Assembly (NCBI RefSeq): GCF_022751215.1 | Contig: NZ_JAICDG010000002.1 | Span: 248,001-312,000 of the forward strand | From: Actinomadura terrae | GTDB taxonomy: Bacteria > Actinomycetota > Actinomycetes > Streptosporangiales > Streptosporangiaceae | DNA length: 64,000 nt | Direction: 5' to 3' | In this document: positions 60,731 to 64,000 of the stretch, piece by piece | How the letters are laid out: each line of letters begins with the position of its first letter | Position numbering within the stretch: the first letter of the stretch is position 1 | The notes under the pieces: generated by a model | Database searches by the model: none | The model's input: only the letters and a program-made list of their open reading frames with translations | What the model was told of the DNA's origin: nothing | Position numbers and translations under genes: made by a program

Positions 60731-62025
60731 CCACGCTCACCCCGATCCTCACCAGGAACTGGGACCAGTCCGACTCGTTCACCCGCGAGGGCTACGAGCG
60801 CGAGGGCGGCTACCGGGCGCTGCGCACCGCGTTCGGGATGGAGCCGGACGCGATCGTCCAGGCCGTCAAGGACTCCGGTCTGCGCGGCCGCGGCGGCGCG
60901 GGCTTCCCCACCGGCATGAAGTGGGGGTTCCTGCCGCCGAGCAGCCCGAACCCGCGCTACCTCGTCGTCAACGCCGACGAGTCCGAGCCGGGGACCTGCA
61001 AGGACATCCCGCTCATGATGGCGAACCCGCACGTCCTGGTCGAGGGCGTCATCATCAGCTCCTACGCGATCCGGTCCAACCACGCGTTCATCTACGTGCG
61101 CGGCGAGGTCCTGCACGTGATCCGCCGGCTCCAGCGCGCGGTCGCCGAGGCCTACGAGGCCGGCTACCTGGGCAAGGACATCCTCGGCTCCGGCTACGAC
61201 CTCGACGTGGTCGTGCACAGCGGCGCCGGGGCCTACATCTGCGGCGAGGAGACGGCGCTGCTGGACTCCCTGGAGGGATTCCGCGGTCAGCCCAGGCTCA
61301 AGCCCCCCTTCCCGGCGGTCGCGGGCCTGTACGGCGGCCCCACTGTCATCAACAACGTCGAGTCGATCGCGTCCGTTCCCTCGATCGTCGGGAACGGCGC
61401 CGACTGGTTCGCCGCGATGGGCACCGAGAAGTCCCAGGGATTCGGGATCTTCTCGCTCTCGGGGCACGTGACGCGGCCCGGCCAGTACGAGGCGCCGCTC
61501 GGCATCACGTTGCGGGAGCTGCTCGACATGGCGGGCGGCGTCCGCGAGGGGCACCGGCTGAAGTTCTGGACGCCGGGCGGCTCGTCCACGCCGATCTTCA
61601 CCGAGGAGCACCTCGACGTCCCGCTGGACTTCGAGTCCGTCGGCGCCGCCGGGTCGATGCTCGGCACCCGCGCCCTCCAGATCTTCGACGAGACGACGTG
61701 CGTCGTCCGGGCCGTGCTGCGGTGGTCGGAGTTCTACGCGCACGAGTCGTGCGGCAAGTGCACGCCGTGCCGCGAGGGCACCTACTGGTACAAGCAGATG
61801 CTGAAGCGGCTGGAGGCCGGGCAGGGCGAGGAGGCGGACCTCGAAACGCTCCTGGACCTGTCCGACAACATCCTCGGCCGCTCGTTCTGCGCGCTCGGCG
61901 ACGGCGCGACGAGCCCGGTGGTCTCGTCCATCAAGTTGTTCAGGGACGAGTACCTCCAGCACTTCGAGCAGGGCGGCTGCCCGTTCGACCCGTCCAAGTC
62001 CACCCTCTGGGGAGGTGCCAAGTGA
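60727..62025 (+). CDS. nuoF: NADH-quinone oxidoreductase subunit F
   Basis: A 432-residue subunit with FMN and NADH sites ([38 protein letters not shown]) and the N3 [4Fe-4S] ligands in [15 protein letters not shown] with a later Cys in [11 protein letters not shown]. It is the NADH entry point of complex I. GTG start; overlaps nuoG. Confidence 0.96.
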   Translation: MTTLTPILTRNWDQSDSFTREGYEREGGYRALRTAFGMEPDAIVQAVKDSGLRGRGGAGFPTGMKWGFLPPSSPNPRYLVVNADESEPGTCKDIPLMMANPHVLVEGVIISSYAIRSNHAFIYVRGEVLHVIRRLQRAVAEAYEAGYLGKDILGSGYDLDVVVHSGAGAYICGEETALLDSLEGFRGQPRLKPPFPAVAGLYGGPTVINNVESIASVPSIVGNGADWFAAMGTEKSQGFGIFSLSGHVTRPGQYEAPLGITLRELLDMAGGVREGHRLKFWTPGGSSTPIFTEEHLDVPLDFESVGAAGSMLGTRALQIFDETTCVVRAVLRWSEFYAHESCGKCTPCREGTYWYKQMLKRLEAGQGEEADLETLLDLSDNILGRSFCALGDGATSPVVSSIKLFRDEYLQHFEQGGCPFDPSKSTLWGGAK

Positions 62026-64000
62026 CGGTCACCAGCGACTCGGCGGCTGTCGAACAGGTCGAGATGATCTCGTGCACCATCGACGGCTTCGAGATCGAGG
62101 TGCCCAAGGGCACCCTGATCATCCGGGCCGCCGAGCTGCTCGGCATCCAGATCCCGCGGTTCTGCGACCACCCGCTGCTCGACCCGGTCGGGGCCTGCCG
62201 CCAGTGCCTGGTGGAGATCCCCGACGCCGGGAACGGGCGCGGGATGCCGAAGCCGCAGGCGTCCTGCACGACGACGGTGATGCCGGGCATGGTCGTCAAG
62301 ACCCAGCTCACCTCGCCGGTCGCCGACAAGGCGCAGCACGGCGTGATGGAGCTGCTGCTCATCAACCACCCGCTGGACTGCCCGGTCTGCGACAAGGGCG
62401 GCGAGTGCCCGCTCCAGAACCAGGCGATGTCCAACGGACGCGGCGAGACGCGGTTCGTCGAGGCCAAGCGGACCTTCCCCAAGCCGCTCGCGCTGTCCAG
62501 CCAGGTCCTGCTCGACCGCGAGCGCTGCATCCAGTGCGCCCGCTGCACCCGGTTCTCCGACCAGATCGCCGGGGACGCGTTCATCGACCTGTTCGAGCGC
62601 GGCGCGAAGGAGCAGGTCGGCACCGCCGACGGCAAGCCGTTCCAGTCCTACTTCTCGGGCAACACCGTGCAGATCTGCCCGGTGGGCGCGCTGACCGGCG
62701 CCGCGTACCGGTTCCGGTCGCGGCCGTTCGACCTCGTGTCGCAGCCGAGCACGTGCGAGCACTGCGCGTCCGGCTGCGCGCTGCGCACCGACCACCGGCG
62801 CGGGAAGATCACGCGCCGGCTGGCCGGGGACGACCCGCAGGTCAACGAGGAGTGGAACTGCGACAAGGGCCGCTGGGCGTTCACCTACGCCACCCGGCCC
62901 GACCGGCTGACGCACCCGCTCGTCCGCAACGAGGCCGGTGAGCTGGAGGTCGCGTCCTGGCCCGAGGCGCTGGAGATCGCCGCGCGCGGTCTCGCGGCGG
63001 CGCGCGGCTCGGCGGGCGTGCTGACCGGCGGGCGGGTCACGCTGGAGGACGCCTACGCCTACGCCAAGTTCGCGCGGATCGCGCTCGGCACCAACGACGT
63101 CGACTTCCGCGCCCGTCCGATGTCGGACGAGGAGTCGCGGTTCCTCGGCTCGTCGGTGGCGGGCCGTCCGATCGAGGTGACCTACGCCGACCTGGAGAAG
63201 GCGCCCGCGGTGCTGCTCGCCGGCTTCGAGCCGGAGGAGGAGTCGCCGATCGTGTTCCTGCGGCTGCGCAAGGCGTACCGCAAGAAGGCGCTGAAGGTCT
63301 TCGCGGCGGCGCCGTTCGCGACGCGCGGCCTGCGCAAGGTCGGCGGGACGCTGCTGCCGACGCAGCCGGGCGCCGAGGCCGAGACGCTCGGCTCGCTGAT
63401 CGGCGAGGGCGGGCCCTCCGGCGTGCGCGCGCTGCTGGAGACGCCCGGCGCCGTGATCATGGTCGGCGAGCGGCTCGCGGGCAGCCCGGGCGCGCTGTCG
63501 GCCGTCGTGCGGCTCGCGCAGGTGACCGGGGCCCGGCTGGCGTGGGTACCGCGCCGGGCCGGGGAGCGCGGCGCGGTCGAGGCCGGGGCGCTGCCCGGGC
63601 TGCTGCCGATCGGCCGCCCGGTCGCCGACGCCGGGGCGCGCGCGGAGGTCGCCCGTGCCTGGGGCGTCGCCGAACTGCCCGCCGAGCCGGGGCTCGGCAC
63701 CGAGGCGCTCATCGAGGCGGCGGCGCAGGGGCGGCGCGGCGCGCTGCTCGTCGGCGGCGTCGACCCCGAGGACCTGCCCGACCCGCAGGCCGTGCTCGCG
63801 GCGCTGGAGGCGACGCCGTTCGTGGTGAGCCTGGAGCAGCGTCCGAGCGCCGTCACCGACCGCGCCGACGTGGTGCTGCCGGTCGCGGCCGTCGCCGAGA
63901 AGTCCGGCACGTTCGTCGACTGGGAGGGCCGCGGCCGCCAGTTCGAGGTCGTGCTGAGGTCCGCCGGGCGGCTCTCCGACCTGCGGGTGCTGAACTCGCT
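62022..64000 (+). CDS. nuoG: NADH-quinone oxidoreductase subunit G (partial, runs off right edge)
   Basis: At least 659 residues. The N-terminal [2Fe-2S] domain has [20 protein letters not shown]. The His/Cys cluster region is [19 protein letters not shown], then [14 protein letters not shown] and the fourth-cluster ligands CEHCASGC. A degenerate molybdopterin-oxidoreductase domain follows to the window edge. The GTG start at 62022 overlaps the nuoF stop. The remaining nuo genes are expected beyond 64000. Confidence 0.96.
   Translation, partial: MTVTSDSAAVEQVEMISCTIDGFEIEVPKGTLIIRAAELLGIQIPRFCDHPLLDPVGACRQCLVEIPDAGNGRGMPKPQASCTTTVMPGMVVKTQLTSPVADKAQHGVMELLLINHPLDCPVCDKGGECPLQNQAMSNGRGETRFVEAKRTFPKPLALSSQVLLDRERCIQCARCTRFSDQIAGDAFIDLFERGAKEQVGTADGKPFQSYFSGNTVQICPVGALTGAAYRFRSRPFDLVSQPSTCEHCASGCALRTDHRRGKITRRLAGDDPQVNEEWNCDKGRWAFTYATRPDRLTHPLVRNEAGELEVASWPEALEIAARGLAAARGSAGVLTGGRVTLEDAYAYAKFARIALGTNDVDFRARPMSDEESRFLGSSVAGRPIEVTYADLEKAPAVLLAGFEPEEESPIVFLRLRKAYRKKALKVFAAAPFATRGLRKVGGTLLPTQPGAEAETLGSLIGEGGPSGVRALLETPGAVIMVGERLAGSPGALSAVVRLAQVTGARLAWVPRRAGERGAVEAGALPGLLPIGRPVADAGARAEVARAWGVAELPAEPGLGTEALIEAAAQGRRGALLVGGVDPEDLPDPQAVLAALEATPFVVSLEQRPSAVTDRADVVLPVAAVAEKSGTFVDWEGRGRQFEVVLRSAGRLSDLRVLNS

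Overview
The window is high-GC DNA with GTG and TTG starts, very tight gene packing and ATGA/GTGA stop-start overlaps. Gene content and order point to a filamentous actinobacterium, most likely Actinomadura or a near relative in the Streptosporangiales. The main evidence is the bldN - glutaredoxin - rex - hemA - hemC - hemD - hemB block, the hemL - phosphatase - thioredoxin - ccdA - resB - ccsA block (order as in mycobacteria), and bldC followed by menG - menaquinone reductase - nuoA-G. The genus is an inference; no rRNA gene is present to confirm it. I saw no tRNA, rRNA, CRISPR array, transposase or phage gene.

Region 1 (1-26 kb) is accessory and regulatory DNA. It holds a left-edge alpha/beta hydrolase that lacks its catalytic His, a TetR/FAD oxidoreductase pair, a STAS protein with a pentapeptide repeat, and a secreted epoxide-hydrolase-like protein. 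Next come a cobalamin riboswitch with btuFCD, an XRE/NUDIX locus divergent from three coupled mini-genes, a MerR/imine-reductase-like pair, a membrane-anchored Mrr-type nuclease, a MarR-controlled flavin enzyme pair and several single enzymes. The most interesting part is 20.37-22.27 kb. There, two cassettes meet tail to tail. Each has a 41-residue four-cysteine protein followed, through a GTGA overlap, by a protein-isoaspartate-methyltransferase-like enzyme. This two-gene layout resembles imiditide-type RiPP loci, where such an enzyme turns an Asp of the partner peptide into an aspartimide. Both small proteins have Cys at 10, 13, 32 and 35 and Asp at 24.

Region 2 (25-32 kb) has a DrrAB-type exporter facing a large BTAD/NB-ARC/TPR regulator, a HAD phosphatase, and a BldN-type sigma factor followed by a 58-residue remnant where an anti-sigma factor would be expected.

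Region 3 (32-44 kb) is the Rex-controlled C5 tetrapyrrole operon (rex-hemA-hemC-cobA/hemD-hemB, with hemL nearby). A Rex operator lies ahead of rex. A pseudokinase-like membrane protein sits between hemB and hemL. Region 4 (45-51 kb) is the system II cytochrome c maturation cluster.

Region 5 (51-64 kb) has a zinc metallopeptidase with a small acidic partner, bldC, a threonine-dehydratase-like enzyme, menG, a geranylgeranyl reductase (probable menaquinone reductase) and nuoA-G, running off the right edge. A perfect 18-bp Rex operator lies in front of the reductase/nuo genes. Rex therefore probably ties haem supply, menaquinone tailoring and complex I to the NADH/NAD ratio.
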